Source: Cohnella lupini
Lineage (GTDB): Bacteria; Bacillota; Bacilli; Paenibacillales; Paenibacillaceae
DNA length: 64,000 bases
Assembly: GCF_003386205.1 (NCBI RefSeq)
Contig: NZ_QRDY01000002.1
Span: 372,001 to 436,000 of the forward strand
Direction of reading: 5' to 3'
In this document: positions 17,125-27,277 of the stretch, in pieces
How positions within the stretch are numbered: the first letter of the stretch is position 1
Layout of the letters: each line of letters begins with the position of its first letter
Program-made: the position numbers and the translations under genes
The notes under the pieces: generated by a model
Databases searched by the model: none
Told to the model about the DNA's origin: nothing
The model's input: only the letters and a program-made list of their open reading frames with translations

Positions 17125-19200
17125 ATGCATCATATTTACGAATATCACGTGGCTCCGCACGGGAGCGATCTCGGCCAAGGAAACGCCGGACAACCGTTCT
17201 TGACGATCGGCCAAGCGCAGCTAGCCGTTCGCGAAGGGATCGCGGGAGGCATGACTTCCGATGTCACCGTTTACATTCATGGCGGTCTATATCAAATGGA
17301 ATCGACGCTCCGGTTCGACGAACGCGACTCCGGGAGAGACGGGTATCGCGTCCATTATCGCAACGCGCCCGGGGAGAAGCCGGTTCTGGTCGGGGGGATA
17401 AGATTAGACGGTTGGGAGAAACACGATGATTATATCTGGAAAACCAAGCTCGAGTCGAATCGCGGATTTCAGACCCTGTACGCCGACGGAGCACGCGTAA
17501 AGAAAGCGAGATTCCCGGCAACGGGTTACTTCCTGACGGATGAGGTCGAAGAGGGACGATCGGCCGAAGGGATCAGGTTCCGCGCGGGCGATATTCCCGA
17601 AGAATTGGAGCTGCAGGATGCCCAAGTGTTCGTCTGGCCGGGGGAAGGGGAATGGAATTGGTTCTCCGAAACGAAGGCGGTCAAGGCTATGGATCAGAAT
17701 ACTCGGACTTTGACGTTCGAGACACCGGCGACATGGGGCATCGGTCACGGCTCCCGTTACTATGTTCAAGGGTCGCTCGCGTTCCTGCGCAACCCGGGGC
17801 AGTTTCATTTGGACGAAGAGAACGGCGTAGTCTATTATCGGCCGAGCAACGATAACGAAGTTCCGGCTCGACAAGAAGTCATAGCTCCGACCTTAACGAG
17901 GCTTATCGAACTCATCGGAAGCGATCGCGACCGTCCCGTTCGGAACTTGGTCCTGGAAGGCCTGACTCTGGAGTGTACGAACAGCGATCGCGATTATGCG
18001 ATGATGGACGGGAATGCCGAGAAGGAACAACACCGGCAGGCTATGATCTATGTCGATCATGCCTCTGAGATCGGAATTTCCGGTTGTTCCATTACCCAAT
18101 CCGGTACGAGCGGCATTTATCTGGATCGGCATGCGAATCATATCGCCATCGACGGCAACTTGATCGAGCACGTAGGCTATAACGGTATTTATGCTTCCGG
18201 ATATGCGGCCGGAGAAGGCGAGTTTACCGAAGCCGCCGCTTCGTATACGAATAAGGGTCATGTCATTACGAACAACCGGATCTCGCACGGCGGGGAGTTG
18301 ATCGGTCACGGCAGCGGAATTCTGCTCTATCAGAGCGGAGACAACGAAATTTCCCATAATCTGATCTCCCACATGCCGCGATACGGGATCTCGATAAAAG
18401 GACTGCGGTTCGGGGCGATGCCCGATTCGTTATACGGAATTCCCGTGACTTGGGATAACCATTACGATTTCCTCCATACGAAGAATAATCTGATCGCTTA
18501 CAACGACATCTCGCACGTGATGCTGGATAGCCAAGACGGAGGGATGATCGAGGCATGGGGGCCGGGCCGCGGCAATGCGATCCACGGTAATCGGCTGCAT
18601 CATAGCGGAATTCATTTCTCGTTCGGTTTCGGTATTTACTTGGATGACGCCGCGGACGATTTCACGGTGACGAACAATATCCTGCACGATCTGTACAGCA
18701 CGGGCGAAGGGAAGCTGTGGATGACCATCTTCTCCAAGGGCATCGGGAACCGCATTCGCAACAACCTGCTGGTTAACAACCCTCAGGCGATTTCCGGAAT
18801 CGGAACGCAAGAGATGGTTGGCGATGCGAATAAACACGTGATTGCCGAGAGTAACGTAATCTATAACTCCGGACAATATTTGTATTACTTCGTCAACTGG
18901 GCGGACGACAGGTTTACCGCCGCCGATCGGAATCTCTTCTGGCGGGAAGGCGAGCCGTGTAAGGTCGCTGGAGAAATAACCCCGTTAACCCCGCAGGGGG
19001 AAGACGCGTTGGAGCGAAACGAGTATACGTGGGAGCAATGGCGGTTGCTGCTCGATCGTAAATACGACGGAGAATCGATGGTCGCCGACCCGCTGTTCGT
19101 CGATGCCGAGTCGGGCGATTATCGAATGCGGGCAAATTCCCCCGCTTATGCGTTAGGGTGGCTGGATATCGATTTCGATCGGATTGGCCCCCGACCATAG
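17125..19200 (+). CDS. Right-handed parallel beta-helix protein, probable carbohydrate-active enzyme
   Basis: This 691-residue protein opens with YHVAPHGSDLGQGNAGQPF and continues with repeated short turns such as IGISGCSITQSGTSGIYLD, IAIDGNLIEHVGYNGIYASG and VITNNRISHGGELIGHGSGI. Such turns are typical of pectate-lyase-like beta-helices. The architecture resembles glycoside hydrolases of the GH141 type, but I cannot assign a family or substrate. No signal peptide is evident, so it would act on imported oligosaccharide. ATG 17125 follows AGGGAGG; a TTG at 17098 is less likely. It lies upstream of a sugar-transport locus and downstream of the AraC/oxygenase island. Confidence 0.8.
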   Translation: MHHIYEYHVAPHGSDLGQGNAGQPFLTIGQAQLAVREGIAGGMTSDVTVYIHGGLYQMESTLRFDERDSGRDGYRVHYRNAPGEKPVLVGGIRLDGWEKHDDYIWKTKLESNRGFQTLYADGARVKKARFPATGYFLTDEVEEGRSAEGIRFRAGDIPEELELQDAQVFVWPGEGEWNWFSETKAVKAMDQNTRTLTFETPATWGIGHGSRYYVQGSLAFLRNPGQFHLDEENGVVYYRPSNDNEVPARQEVIAPTLTRLIELIGSDRDRPVRNLVLEGLTLECTNSDRDYAMMDGNAEKEQHRQAMIYVDHASEIGISGCSITQSGTSGIYLDRHANHIAIDGNLIEHVGYNGIYASGYAAGEGEFTEAAASYTNKGHVITNNRISHGGELIGHGSGILLYQSGDNEISHNLISHMPRYGISIKGLRFGAMPDSLYGIPVTWDNHYDFLHTKNNLIAYNDISHVMLDSQDGGMIEAWGPGRGNAIHGNRLHHSGIHFSFGFGIYLDDAADDFTVTNNILHDLYSTGEGKLWMTIFSKGIGNRIRNNLLVNNPQAISGIGTQEMVGDANKHVIAESNVIYNSGQYLYYFVNWADDRFTAADRNLFWREGEPCKVAGEITPLTPQGEDALERNEYTWEQWRLLLDRKYDGESMVADPLFVDAESGDYRMRANSPAYALGWLDIDFDRIGPRP

Positions 19201-19248
19201 AACGAATTCCAAAATCCGGAAAACGTCGCAGCACCCCTGAACCGATCA

Positions 19249-19286
19249 AGCTTTTGCCGCCAATTCCGGGCGGCAAGGGCTTTTTG
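19249..19286 (+). terminator. Rho-independent terminator
   Basis: The stem AAGCTTTTGCCGCC / GGCGGCAAGGGCTTTTT with a short loop follows the beta-helix gene. Confidence 0.85.
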
Positions 19287-19405
19287 CGGTTGGACGCCGT
19301 TCATCGGGGTATAAGGAAGTTATTCGCAAAATTCATAGTAGATCAAACGTCGGTTGTGTGCCATTCTAAACTTAACAGAAGTCTATACAAAGAGGGTGTC
19401 ATCCG

Positions 19406-21754
19406 ATGAGAATGCTACAGTCGTACAAATCCAGGAAATACTTGCTTCGGATCCTACTTTCAATTACGTTCCTGATGGTTATCGTCTTATTCTTATCTTC
19501 CACCGTCCTCCATTATAGTTCGGAAACCCGGGTCGTGCAGATGCAGAAGGAAGCCAACCGCAAGGTCATGAATCAGATCAATCACAATATTACTTACATG
19601 CAGGAGATCGTTAAGAATCAAGCTCTTACCATATACAACGACAACCAGATTTTTTTCACCTTGATGTCGAGCCAGCAGCAAGAGGATATGGATATTATTA
19701 ACGGAATGCGGTTAATGAGCAAAGCTCAGGAAGCCTCGAATTTCCTGCATTCCATCATGATCTACAACGGACATATGGACAAAATCTACGCCTTGGGCGA
19801 TCTTGCCGATAACATGAAGGACCATGATAAAGCGGAAGCGATGGCCGTCATGCTTCAGAACGAAACGAAGATTCCTCAGATGCAGTTGCTCCCGATGAAC
19901 TTCAGCAAACGCGAAAATTCCGTCGATTTTTTCTCGTTGGTCATTTACGAGAGCTTCAGCGACAAAAACGATCATGAAAGCGCTCTCGTTCTCAACGTCA
20001 AACCGGAATGGATATTCGACAATTTGAACGCGGTGAACGATTTCGCGATTCCGGGCGAGTCGGACGTCTTCATCATCGATCAGTCGGGCAATCTCGTGTT
20101 ATCGGGCAGCGAGCAGAACATTCCGGAACTGAACGGTCTTACGGAAGCCTTAAGCAATCACCAATCGAAAAACAAAGACAAGTTCGGCTTCTTCTCCCGA
20201 TCCTTCGGCAATTCCGGCAAATACATGGTCTCGTATATGGAGATGGGAGTCGGAGGATGGAATGTCATTAGCATTCAACCGTATGATGCCGTTCTTGGCG
20301 GAATTTACGAGATGAGGATGACTTCCGTTTACGTCATTGTTTGCTTCTTGATCTTATCCGTAGCCGTCTCCATCATTATGGCCCATAAGCTGTATAAGCC
20401 CGTCGAACAAATGCTGGCGGGAATCCGAACCCATGCGGGAGAGGAATCGGACGGGATGAAGCGGGGCAAGGACGAACTTTCCTACGTTACGAACGTCTAC
20501 AGCGATATGGCGCAGAAGCTGAGCCTGGTCACGAACGAGCAGGATAAGCAGAAAAACATCATCCATAATTACCACCTGAGAAGTATCATTACGGGGAGCT
20601 CCTCCTATTCGCAAGACGGATTCCGCAATTGCGTGGAGCAGAACGGGCTGGCTATCGCAACGGACGGCGTATTCCTGCTCGTGGTCATCAAGATCGATAA
20701 CTATGCCGATTTCATCGCGAGAACGAGCGAGAACGAAAGAAGGCTATATTCCTTCGCGATCTCCAATATCGCGAGCGAGATTATGTCTCCGAGCCCGTTT
20801 CGGTCCGAAACCGCCGATATGAGAAGCGATCACTTGGTCATGATCCTGAGCGTCGAAGCGGGAACGGAAGCCCATTACCAAGATGCCGTGTCCCATCTTA
20901 AGAAGCTTCAGGAAGTCGTGCTCAGCTACTACAAGCTATCGTTGACCATGACGATCAGCAAGTTCATACCCAGTCATGATTCGATAACGGAACAATATAA
21001 TTTAGTCTTGCATAATTCGATGTACAAACTCATTTTAGGTAAAAAAGAGATCATTACGCCGGATCGGGTGAAGACGAACAACGAGAGATTCGAATACAGC
21101 TTCCCCGCGGATCAGGAGAAGAAGCTGATCGAAGCGATCAAGACGAACGATCTCGAAGCGATGGAAAGCTCGGCAGGCTTAATATTGGCGCAAGTGACGG
21201 CTTACCATTACGATCACATCCTGCACGGCATCTTGCATTTGGTCGATATTATCAAATCGACGATTCGCGACATCAACAAGAACAGAATTGCCTCCGTACC
21301 CGTCGATCTTAACGCTTTAAGCAGGCAAGTGCTCGAGAAGGAAACGATGGAAGAAATCGAACAATTAATCGTCCAAGTATGCCGAGAAATCCACGAGAAG
21401 CTCAAGGATTCGGAACAAGATAAGAATGCCGTCCTCATGGACGCGATCAAAGAGATTGTAGCGACGAATTACGACGATATGAATTTAAGCCTGCAAGCGA
21501 TCGCCACGATGCTGCGGATGACTCCCGCATACGTTGGGCGGATGTTTAAGCAAAGCGAATTCGTTTCCGTCGGCGAATATATTAACGAAGTCAGGCTATC
21601 CCACGCGCTTGAATATCTGGAAACCAAAAATTTCAGCATCAAGGAGATCATGGAGCTGGTCGGATACTTGAACGAAAGCACCTTCTTCAAGCTTTTCAAG
21701 AAAAAGTACGGAGTAACGCCGAAGGAATACCGATTGAAGCGAAACATTAGCTAG
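19406..21754 (+). CDS. Membrane-bound AraC-type regulator with extracytoplasmic sensor
   Basis: This single-component transmembrane regulator has 782 residues. A first membrane segment (about 13-34), an extracytoplasmic sensor (about 35-298), a second membrane segment (about 303-325), a cytoplasmic linker and a C-terminal AraC domain (about 675-780, with TPAYVGRMFKQSEF and FFKLFKKKYGVTPKEYR) are visible. It has no kinase or receiver motif, so ligand binding outside would be passed directly to DNA binding inside. ATG 19406 follows AAAGAGGGTG. It precedes the LplB-LplC-binding-protein-GH3 locus, which it most likely regulates. A terminator separates it from that locus. Confidence 0.88.
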   Translation: MRMLQSYKSRKYLLRILLSITFLMVIVLFLSSTVLHYSSETRVVQMQKEANRKVMNQINHNITYMQEIVKNQALTIYNDNQIFFTLMSSQQQEDMDIINGMRLMSKAQEASNFLHSIMIYNGHMDKIYALGDLADNMKDHDKAEAMAVMLQNETKIPQMQLLPMNFSKRENSVDFFSLVIYESFSDKNDHESALVLNVKPEWIFDNLNAVNDFAIPGESDVFIIDQSGNLVLSGSEQNIPELNGLTEALSNHQSKNKDKFGFFSRSFGNSGKYMVSYMEMGVGGWNVISIQPYDAVLGGIYEMRMTSVYVIVCFLILSVAVSIIMAHKLYKPVEQMLAGIRTHAGEESDGMKRGKDELSYVTNVYSDMAQKLSLVTNEQDKQKNIIHNYHLRSIITGSSSYSQDGFRNCVEQNGLAIATDGVFLLVVIKIDNYADFIARTSENERRLYSFAISNIASEIMSPSPFRSETADMRSDHLVMILSVEAGTEAHYQDAVSHLKKLQEVVLSYYKLSLTMTISKFIPSHDSITEQYNLVLHNSMYKLILGKKEIITPDRVKTNNERFEYSFPADQEKKLIEAIKTNDLEAMESSAGLILAQVTAYHYDHILHGILHLVDIIKSTIRDINKNRIASVPVDLNALSRQVLEKETMEEIEQLIVQVCREIHEKLKDSEQDKNAVLMDAIKEIVATNYDDMNLSLQAIATMLRMTPAYVGRMFKQSEFVSVGEYINEVRLSHALEYLETKNFSIKEIMELVGYLNESTFFKLFKKKYGVTPKEYRLKRNIS

Positions 21755-21766
21755 TCGGAATAGCGG

Positions 21767-21816
21767 AATAACGCTTCGAAAAGCCTGCTTTAAGGGCTTT
21801 CTCGGAGCGTTATTTT
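21767..21816 (+). terminator. Rho-independent terminator
   Basis: AATAACGCTTCGAAAAGCC pairs with GGGCTTTCTCGGAGCGTTATT, followed by T's, after the membrane AraC gene. Confidence 0.85.
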
Positions 21817-21950
21817 CATTTCATGGAGAGAGTCGCAAAAATCATAGTCGAAAATCGATGAAACATTTAATCGCACAGTAGTCCTTTCGTTTCGCTTTTG
21901 CCATGATGGGGTAGCAGCAAGTCGCAACGCCAAACATCGGAGGTAAAAGC

Positions 21951-22940
21951 ATGGCCAAACTAAGCAATACCGAATCGATAGACGCAGTGGAGCAGCGGCT
22001 TACGCTTCCCGGTGCCGCGAAGAAGAAACGAAGGACCGAATGGTTCTATCTCAAGAAGAACTCGGAATTGTTGTTGTTGCTGACGCCGGGCGCCCTTCTC
22101 CTCCTTATATTTTCCTACCTGCCCATGTTCGGTACCGTGCTCGCCTTCAAGGATTTCCGTTACGACAAGGGATTCTGGGGTAGCGAGTGGATCGGATTCG
22201 ACAATTTCAAATTTTTCTTCGTGTCGGATAACGCATGGCTCATTACTCGCAACACGGTCGGTTACGGTCTCGTGTATATGATCTTGACGACGGTCATCGC
22301 GCTCACCTTCGCCATTCTCATGAACGAGATGGGGAAAAAGTGGCTTCGAATTCACCAAACCGCGATGTTCATCCCGTACTGCCTCTCCTGGGTTGTCGTC
22401 AGTTATCTAGCCTTGGCTTTGCTGGACAGCTCGAACGGGTACTTAAACAAGATACTGGAGTTCTTCCATATGGAGACTCACATGTGGTATCTGGAGACGA
22501 AGCCTTGGCCTTACATTCTCATCTCCGCTTATCTATGGAAGAACATCGGATTCTCGACTCTCGTCTACTTCGCGGGAATCATGGGAATCAACCAAGAGTA
22601 CTACGAAGCCGCTAAGATCGACGGCGCTTCCCGTTGGCAGATGGCGACGAGAATAACGCTGCCCATGCTCTCCACGTTGATCGTCGTGCTTCTGATCCTA
22701 GCCATCGGACACATTTTCGTAGGAGATTTCGGACTTCACTATTTCATTCCGAACAATAACGGCATGACCTTCCCGACGACGGATATTATCGACACCTACG
22801 TATTTAGAGCGTTGCGCGTTTACGGGGATATCGGAATGTCGACGGCGATCGGCTTATATCAATCGATAGTCGGATTGGTCCTGGTCATCACCGCCAATTT
22901 CGTCGTTCGCAAAATCAGCGAAGAAAACTCGCTTTTCTAA
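21951..22940 (+). CDS. Sugar ABC transporter permease, LplB type
   Basis: This 329-residue inner-membrane permease has six predicted membrane helices. The EAA loop that docks the ATPase is EYYEAAKIDGASRWQMATR. The N-terminal tail is about 45 residues and Lys/Arg-rich, then LLLLTPGALLLLIFSYLP begins the first helix. The start ATG follows CGGAGGTAAAAGC. It is followed at 13 bases by LplC-type permease and then by the binding lipoprotein. No ATPase gene is present, which is usual because such systems share an MsmX-like ATPase encoded elsewhere. Confidence 0.92.
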   Translation: MAKLSNTESIDAVEQRLTLPGAAKKKRRTEWFYLKKNSELLLLLTPGALLLLIFSYLPMFGTVLAFKDFRYDKGFWGSEWIGFDNFKFFFVSDNAWLITRNTVGYGLVYMILTTVIALTFAILMNEMGKKWLRIHQTAMFIPYCLSWVVVSYLALALLDSSNGYLNKILEFFHMETHMWYLETKPWPYILISAYLWKNIGFSTLVYFAGIMGINQEYYEAAKIDGASRWQMATRITLPMLSTLIVVLLILAIGHIFVGDFGLHYFIPNNNGMTFPTTDIIDTYVFRALRVYGDIGMSTAIGLYQSIVGLVLVITANFVVRKISEENSLF

Positions 22941-22953
22941 AGGGGAGACAGAC

Positions 22954-23877
22954 TTGAACTCGATTAACGCAAAAACGACGCCCAAAGCGAGAAGGTTAAA
23001 CCCGATTTCCTTCTCCAAGTTGTTGATCCATCTCTTATTTATCATAGTGACCTTGTGCATGATCGTTCCCTTTATATTAGTCGTCTCGATATCGTTCACG
23101 GACGAGACCTCCATCATGGAGAACGGCTATCAATTTATTCCGGGTGAATTTTCGATGAAAGCTTACGAGTATATTTTCAAAGCGCCGATCCTGCTGTTGA
23201 GAGCGTACGGCGTTACGATCCTGACGACGGTTGCCGGTACTTTGCTCAGCTTGTTCGTCACCGCGATGTTAGGTTACGTCATCTCTAGGCGAGATTTCAG
23301 GTATCGGACTCCGGCGACCTTCCTCATTTTCTTCACGATGTTGTTTAACGGAGGGTTGGTTCCCTCCTACATTCTGATCACGCAATATCTGTTCCTGCAG
23401 AATACGTTGTGGGCGCTTATCTTGCCGGCGTTGATCTCGCCGTTCTACATCATGATCATGAAGGGTTTCCTATCGAAAATGCCGTTCGAGATCATCGAGT
23501 CGGCGAAGATGGACGGGGCCAGGGAGCTTAAGATCTTCTTCAAGATCATTCTGCCTCTCTCCACTCCGGCGCTCGCGACATTAGGCTTGTTCATCTCTTT
23601 CGGATTCTGGAACTCATGGTTCCCTTCGCTCTTATATATCGATAACGAGAAGCTGATCCCAATCCAGCTCCTTCTCGTCCGAATGCTTCAAAGCTTGGAG
23701 TTCCTGACCAGCAACAGCGATTTCGTGAATCAGTTCGGAGTCGATACTAGCGAGCTTCCTACGTTGTCAGCGCGTATGGCGATGGCGATTCTGGCGGGTG
23801 GACCGATGGTATTCATCTTCCCCTTCTTCCAGAAGTATTTCGTCAAAGGGTTAACGGTGGGCTCGCTTAAAGGTTAA
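22954..23877 (+). CDS. Sugar ABC transporter permease, LplC/YtcP type
   Basis: This 307-residue partner permease has six membrane helices and an EAA loop EIIESAKMDGARELKIFFK. TTG 22954 is the start, preceded by AGGGGAGA at good spacing. It forms the heterodimeric channel with the preceding protein and receives substrate from the lipoprotein encoded 114 bases downstream. That gap shows no hairpin I can identify, so the genes could share a transcript. Confidence 0.92.
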   Translation: MNSINAKTTPKARRLNPISFSKLLIHLLFIIVTLCMIVPFILVVSISFTDETSIMENGYQFIPGEFSMKAYEYIFKAPILLLRAYGVTILTTVAGTLLSLFVTAMLGYVISRRDFRYRTPATFLIFFTMLFNGGLVPSYILITQYLFLQNTLWALILPALISPFYIMIMKGFLSKMPFEIIESAKMDGARELKIFFKIILPLSTPALATLGLFISFGFWNSWFPSLLYIDNEKLIPIQLLLVRMLQSLEFLTSNSDFVNQFGVDTSELPTLSARMAMAILAGGPMVFIFPFFQKYFVKGLTVGSLKG

Positions 23878-23991
23878 AGATCGTTTTCTTCTATTCGACC
23901 AGGTAGGAACACGGCGGGGTCATCTCGAATTTGTTCTTACCCGGCAATAGTTTGAAATATAAAAACAAGAGTCGACCAAGGAGGTCAAACA

Positions 23992-25533
23992 ATGAAAGTC
24001 TTGAAACGTTCAATGGTAAGCGTCTTGGCTTTATGCTTTATGATCACGCTCGTGCTCGCCGGGTGCAGCGGGAAAAACAATAACGAGCCTGCAGCCTCAT
24101 CCTCCGCAGCCCAGTCCTCGGCACCGGCATCCGAAGTCGCTTCGGAATCTCCATCGCCTACGCCGGAAGAGCCGCCGGCCGAATTGACTTATTATTACAT
24201 CGTATTCAACATGCCGACCGACCAACAAGCGGTGGAAGATGCCATCAACGAGTACATTAAACCGAAAATCAACGCAACGATCAAACTTAAACCGGTTATT
24301 GAATCCGGTTACAAAGATAAAATCAACACGATGCTTGCAGCGAACGAAGCATTCGACCTGCTGTGGACGTCCAACTGGGGCGGCGGGGATTACGACAACA
24401 AAGTCGTCAAAGGCGCATTGTTGCCGCTTGACGAGCTGATTGCTTCTACTCCGGCTTTGCAATCGGCCATTCCTCAAGTCGCATGGGACGACACGAAGGT
24501 AGACGGCAAAATCTACGCCGTGCCGAATATGCAAATCGCCGCGAAAGCCGAAGGCTTCGCTATTCAGAAGAGATTCGTAGACAAATATAATATCGATCTG
24601 GATGCGATCAAGACCCAAGCCGATATCGAGCCTGTGCTGAAAGCCATTAAAGAAGGCGAGCCCGACATCATTCCGATCGCGAAGACGGCTAACATGTTCG
24701 ACTTCGGCAGACATTACGGTTATGCTCCGACAGGCTACAAGCTAGGCGATCCGGAATACAAAATCATCGATACGATCGACAAGCCGGAATACAGAACGTT
24801 CCTTGACTTGATGCGCAAATGGTACCAAGCCGGTTATATCTACAAAGATGCTCCGACGATCAAAGACGATCAATTCAACAACCTGCTTCTATCCGGTAAA
24901 GTAGCCGTAGAGTGGAACACGACGATGAAACCGGGCGGCGAAGTGGATGATCAGAAGCGTTTCGGCGGTAACGAGATCGTGTACAAACGCATCTCCGAGC
25001 CTGAGTTCACGGGTGTTCGTCCTACGATGACGGCAATCAGCAAAACTTCGAAAAACCCGCAAGCCGCTATTAAGTTCTTAGAATTGACGGCTACGGATCC
25101 GACTCTATTCAATCTTCTCGCATTTGGAATCGAAGGCAAGCACTATACGAAAATCGATGACAAAACGGTTAAAATCAACCAAGACGGCGGATACAAGGAA
25201 GATCTCGGTTGGGTATTCGGTAACGTTCTCATCGGCTACTTGAAGGAAGGTCAAGCGGCGGATACGTGGGAAGTGACGAAAACGTTGAACGAAACCGCTA
25301 AGCTCCCTGAAGTCAACGGCTTTAACTTCAACAACGAGCCTTACAAAACGGAAGGCGCCAACGTATTCGCGGTAGGCGAACAATATGGCAAAGCATTAAA
25401 TAGCGGTGCCGTAGATCCGGAAAAAGTATTCCCTAAATATAAAGATGCCGTGAAAAAAGCGGGCGTCGATAAGCAAACCGAAGAAATGCAAAAACAACTG
25501 GACGAATGGTTGAAAGCGCACGGCAAGAAATAA
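23992..25533 (+). CDS. Sugar-binding lipoprotein of the LplB/LplC transporter
   Basis: This 513-residue binding protein has a lipoprotein signal (LVLAGCSG, lipidated Cys25) and a Ser/Ala/Pro-rich linker (about 30-60). The long binding domain ends in DPEKVFPKYKDAVKKAG and QLDEWLKAHGKK. The start ATG follows AAGGAGG. It captures an oligosaccharide at the outer face of the membrane and hands it to the two permeases upstream. The first gene of the window encodes a paralogue, so two related uptake systems lie 23 kb apart. A terminator follows. Confidence 0.93.
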   Translation: MKVLKRSMVSVLALCFMITLVLAGCSGKNNNEPAASSSAAQSSAPASEVASESPSPTPEEPPAELTYYYIVFNMPTDQQAVEDAINEYIKPKINATIKLKPVIESGYKDKINTMLAANEAFDLLWTSNWGGGDYDNKVVKGALLPLDELIASTPALQSAIPQVAWDDTKVDGKIYAVPNMQIAAKAEGFAIQKRFVDKYNIDLDAIKTQADIEPVLKAIKEGEPDIIPIAKTANMFDFGRHYGYAPTGYKLGDPEYKIIDTIDKPEYRTFLDLMRKWYQAGYIYKDAPTIKDDQFNNLLLSGKVAVEWNTTMKPGGEVDDQKRFGGNEIVYKRISEPEFTGVRPTMTAISKTSKNPQAAIKFLELTATDPTLFNLLAFGIEGKHYTKIDDKTVKINQDGGYKEDLGWVFGNVLIGYLKEGQAADTWEVTKTLNETAKLPEVNGFNFNNEPYKTEGANVFAVGEQYGKALNSGAVDPEKVFPKYKDAVKKAGVDKQTEEMQKQLDEWLKAHGKK

Positions 25534-25544
25534 GTCCGAAGGAT

Positions 25545-25574
25545 AGAGAGGGCCTCCTCCGGCTCTCTCTTTTC
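25545..25574 (+). terminator. Rho-independent terminator
   Basis: AGAGAGGGCC / GGCTCTCTCT with a short loop and TTTT follows the binding lipoprotein gene. Confidence 0.85.
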
Positions 25575-25645
25575 TTATGCGACGAAATAGAACATAACGG
25601 AATGAAACGAAGAGCGGATTGTAAGAAGACGAGGAGGCAACCAGG

Positions 25646-27241
25646 GTGGACATTAAACAATTAAGCTTGCGGGAGAAAATCGGCCAGACGGTCGTCCTGC
25701 TTAGCAATCCGGTTAAGGAAACGAAGCTTGGGGGTTCGTTGGAAGGCTTTCTAGAGAAATATCCGGTTGGGGGGTTCTTCGTCGGCGCAGAGATTATCGA
25801 CGAGGTGATGACGGGCGGGGACAAGGAGCAGGTGAAGCAGGCGACTGCCGCTTATTCGGCGGCATCTCGCGTGCCGCTGCTGTTCGCTTCCGATTTCGAG
25901 AACGGATGCGGCAGCATGGTTTCGGGTTTAACGAAGCTGCCGATGGCCATGGCGCTTGGGGCGGCGGGTTCCGGCCAGCTTGCCTACGATTACGGCAAAG
26001 CGACGGCATTGGAAGCACGATCGATCGGCGTAAATTGGACGTTCTCACCCGTTGCCGACTTGAACCAGAACCGTTTCAATCCGATAACGAACATTCGCGC
26101 GGTATCCGACGAGCCGGAATTAACCGCCGCCATTCTGGAACAGGTCATCCAGGGAATGCAAGACGGAGGCCTTGCCGCCGGGGCCAAGCATTTTCCGGGA
26201 GACGGCAACGATTACCGCGATCAGCATATGGTGACGACCCGAAATCCTCTTCCGATGGAGGAATGGCTGAGCAATCACGGTTATGTTTTTCAACGCCTGA
26301 TCGACAAGGGACTGTATTCGATTATGACCGGGCATATTTCGCTTCCCGCGTACCAGAAGAAGTCGATCAAGGGAATGCCGCTTCCGGCTACGTTGTCGGA
26401 TGAGCTAACGCAGCAGTTGCTTAAGCGGGACATGGGCTTCCGGGGCGTCGTCGTGTCCGACGCGCTTATTATGGGCGGTTATTTGAAGTGGTTCGCGCGC
26501 GGACGGGCGGAGATCGAATGTTTCAAAGCCGGAACCGACATGATGCTGTGGCCGGGCTTGGAGTACTTCGAGCTTATGGAGCGGGCGGTGGAAACCGGAG
26601 AGGTATCGATGGAGAGGCTTGACGATGCCGTAAGCAGAATTCTGGAGATGAAGCGTAAGCTTGGGCTGTTCGACGAAGCGCGTAAGGTCGCAGAACCGAT
26701 TGCGGAGCAGGAAACGATTTGGGTGCGGGAGACCGCGCGCAGGGTCGCGGAGGCGAGCATTACGCTGCTGAGGGATCGGAATGGATTGCTTCCTTTGAGG
26801 CGGGAGGAGATCGGAAAAGCGCTTATTATCGGTATCAGTCCGAACGAAGAGGATATCGGTGAGCTTAAGGGATTGACGGGTGTGTTCGCGGAGCGTGGCA
26901 TAGAAGCGGAATTCAGGCGGAATATCTGGTACGAAGAACTGGAAAAGATCGAAGCGGAGTTTGATCTAATCGTTTATGCTCCTTACATGAGGCCGCATCG
27001 CCCTATGGGACCGATGCAATACAGCGCCGAGGAAGCCAGCGCGATCTGGAGCTCCTTGACGGTCGCGGCGGATAAATCCGTCGTCGTCTCTTTCGGATCG
27101 CCGTATATGTTCACGGATTATTTCGAGATGGCGGACGTGTACCTGAACGCTTACTCTCATGTTCCGGCTACGTTGAAAGCGGCGGTGGATGCTCTATTCG
27201 GAGAAATCCCCATGACGGGGAAATCTCCGGTAGCCCTGTAA
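25646..27241 (+). CDS. GH3-family glycosidase (beta-N-acetylhexosaminidase/NagZ-like)
   Basis: This 531-residue cytoplasmic glycosidase has the GH3 TIM barrel (about 1-330) with KHFPGDG and the nearby YRDQH, matching the Asp-His dyad loop of NagZ-type enzymes. The probable nucleophile Asp is in VVSDALIMGG. A C-terminal alpha/beta domain (about 350-530) follows. GTG 25646 is preceded by GAGGAGG. Sequence features favour beta-N-acetylglucosaminidase or a phosphorylase-like relative, but the exact sugar is uncertain. Its position after a sugar uptake operon suggests that it splits the imported oligosaccharide. Confidence 0.88.
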   Translation: MDIKQLSLREKIGQTVVLLSNPVKETKLGGSLEGFLEKYPVGGFFVGAEIIDEVMTGGDKEQVKQATAAYSAASRVPLLFASDFENGCGSMVSGLTKLPMAMALGAAGSGQLAYDYGKATALEARSIGVNWTFSPVADLNQNRFNPITNIRAVSDEPELTAAILEQVIQGMQDGGLAAGAKHFPGDGNDYRDQHMVTTRNPLPMEEWLSNHGYVFQRLIDKGLYSIMTGHISLPAYQKKSIKGMPLPATLSDELTQQLLKRDMGFRGVVVSDALIMGGYLKWFARGRAEIECFKAGTDMMLWPGLEYFELMERAVETGEVSMERLDDAVSRILEMKRKLGLFDEARKVAEPIAEQETIWVRETARRVAEASITLLRDRNGLLPLRREEIGKALIIGISPNEEDIGELKGLTGVFAERGIEAEFRRNIWYEELEKIEAEFDLIVYAPYMRPHRPMGPMQYSAEEASAIWSSLTVAADKSVVVSFGSPYMFTDYFEMADVYLNAYSHVPATLKAAVDALFGEIPMTGKSPVAL

Positions 27242-27277
27242 GTAACGCGAAGAGTGGTAAGTCGGTAGTTTATGCCG

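Noticed and set aside
17404..17874. Long antisense frame in the beta-helix gene
   Set aside because: It is a shadow of GC-rich codon use on the opposite strand, and has no ribosome site or known motif.
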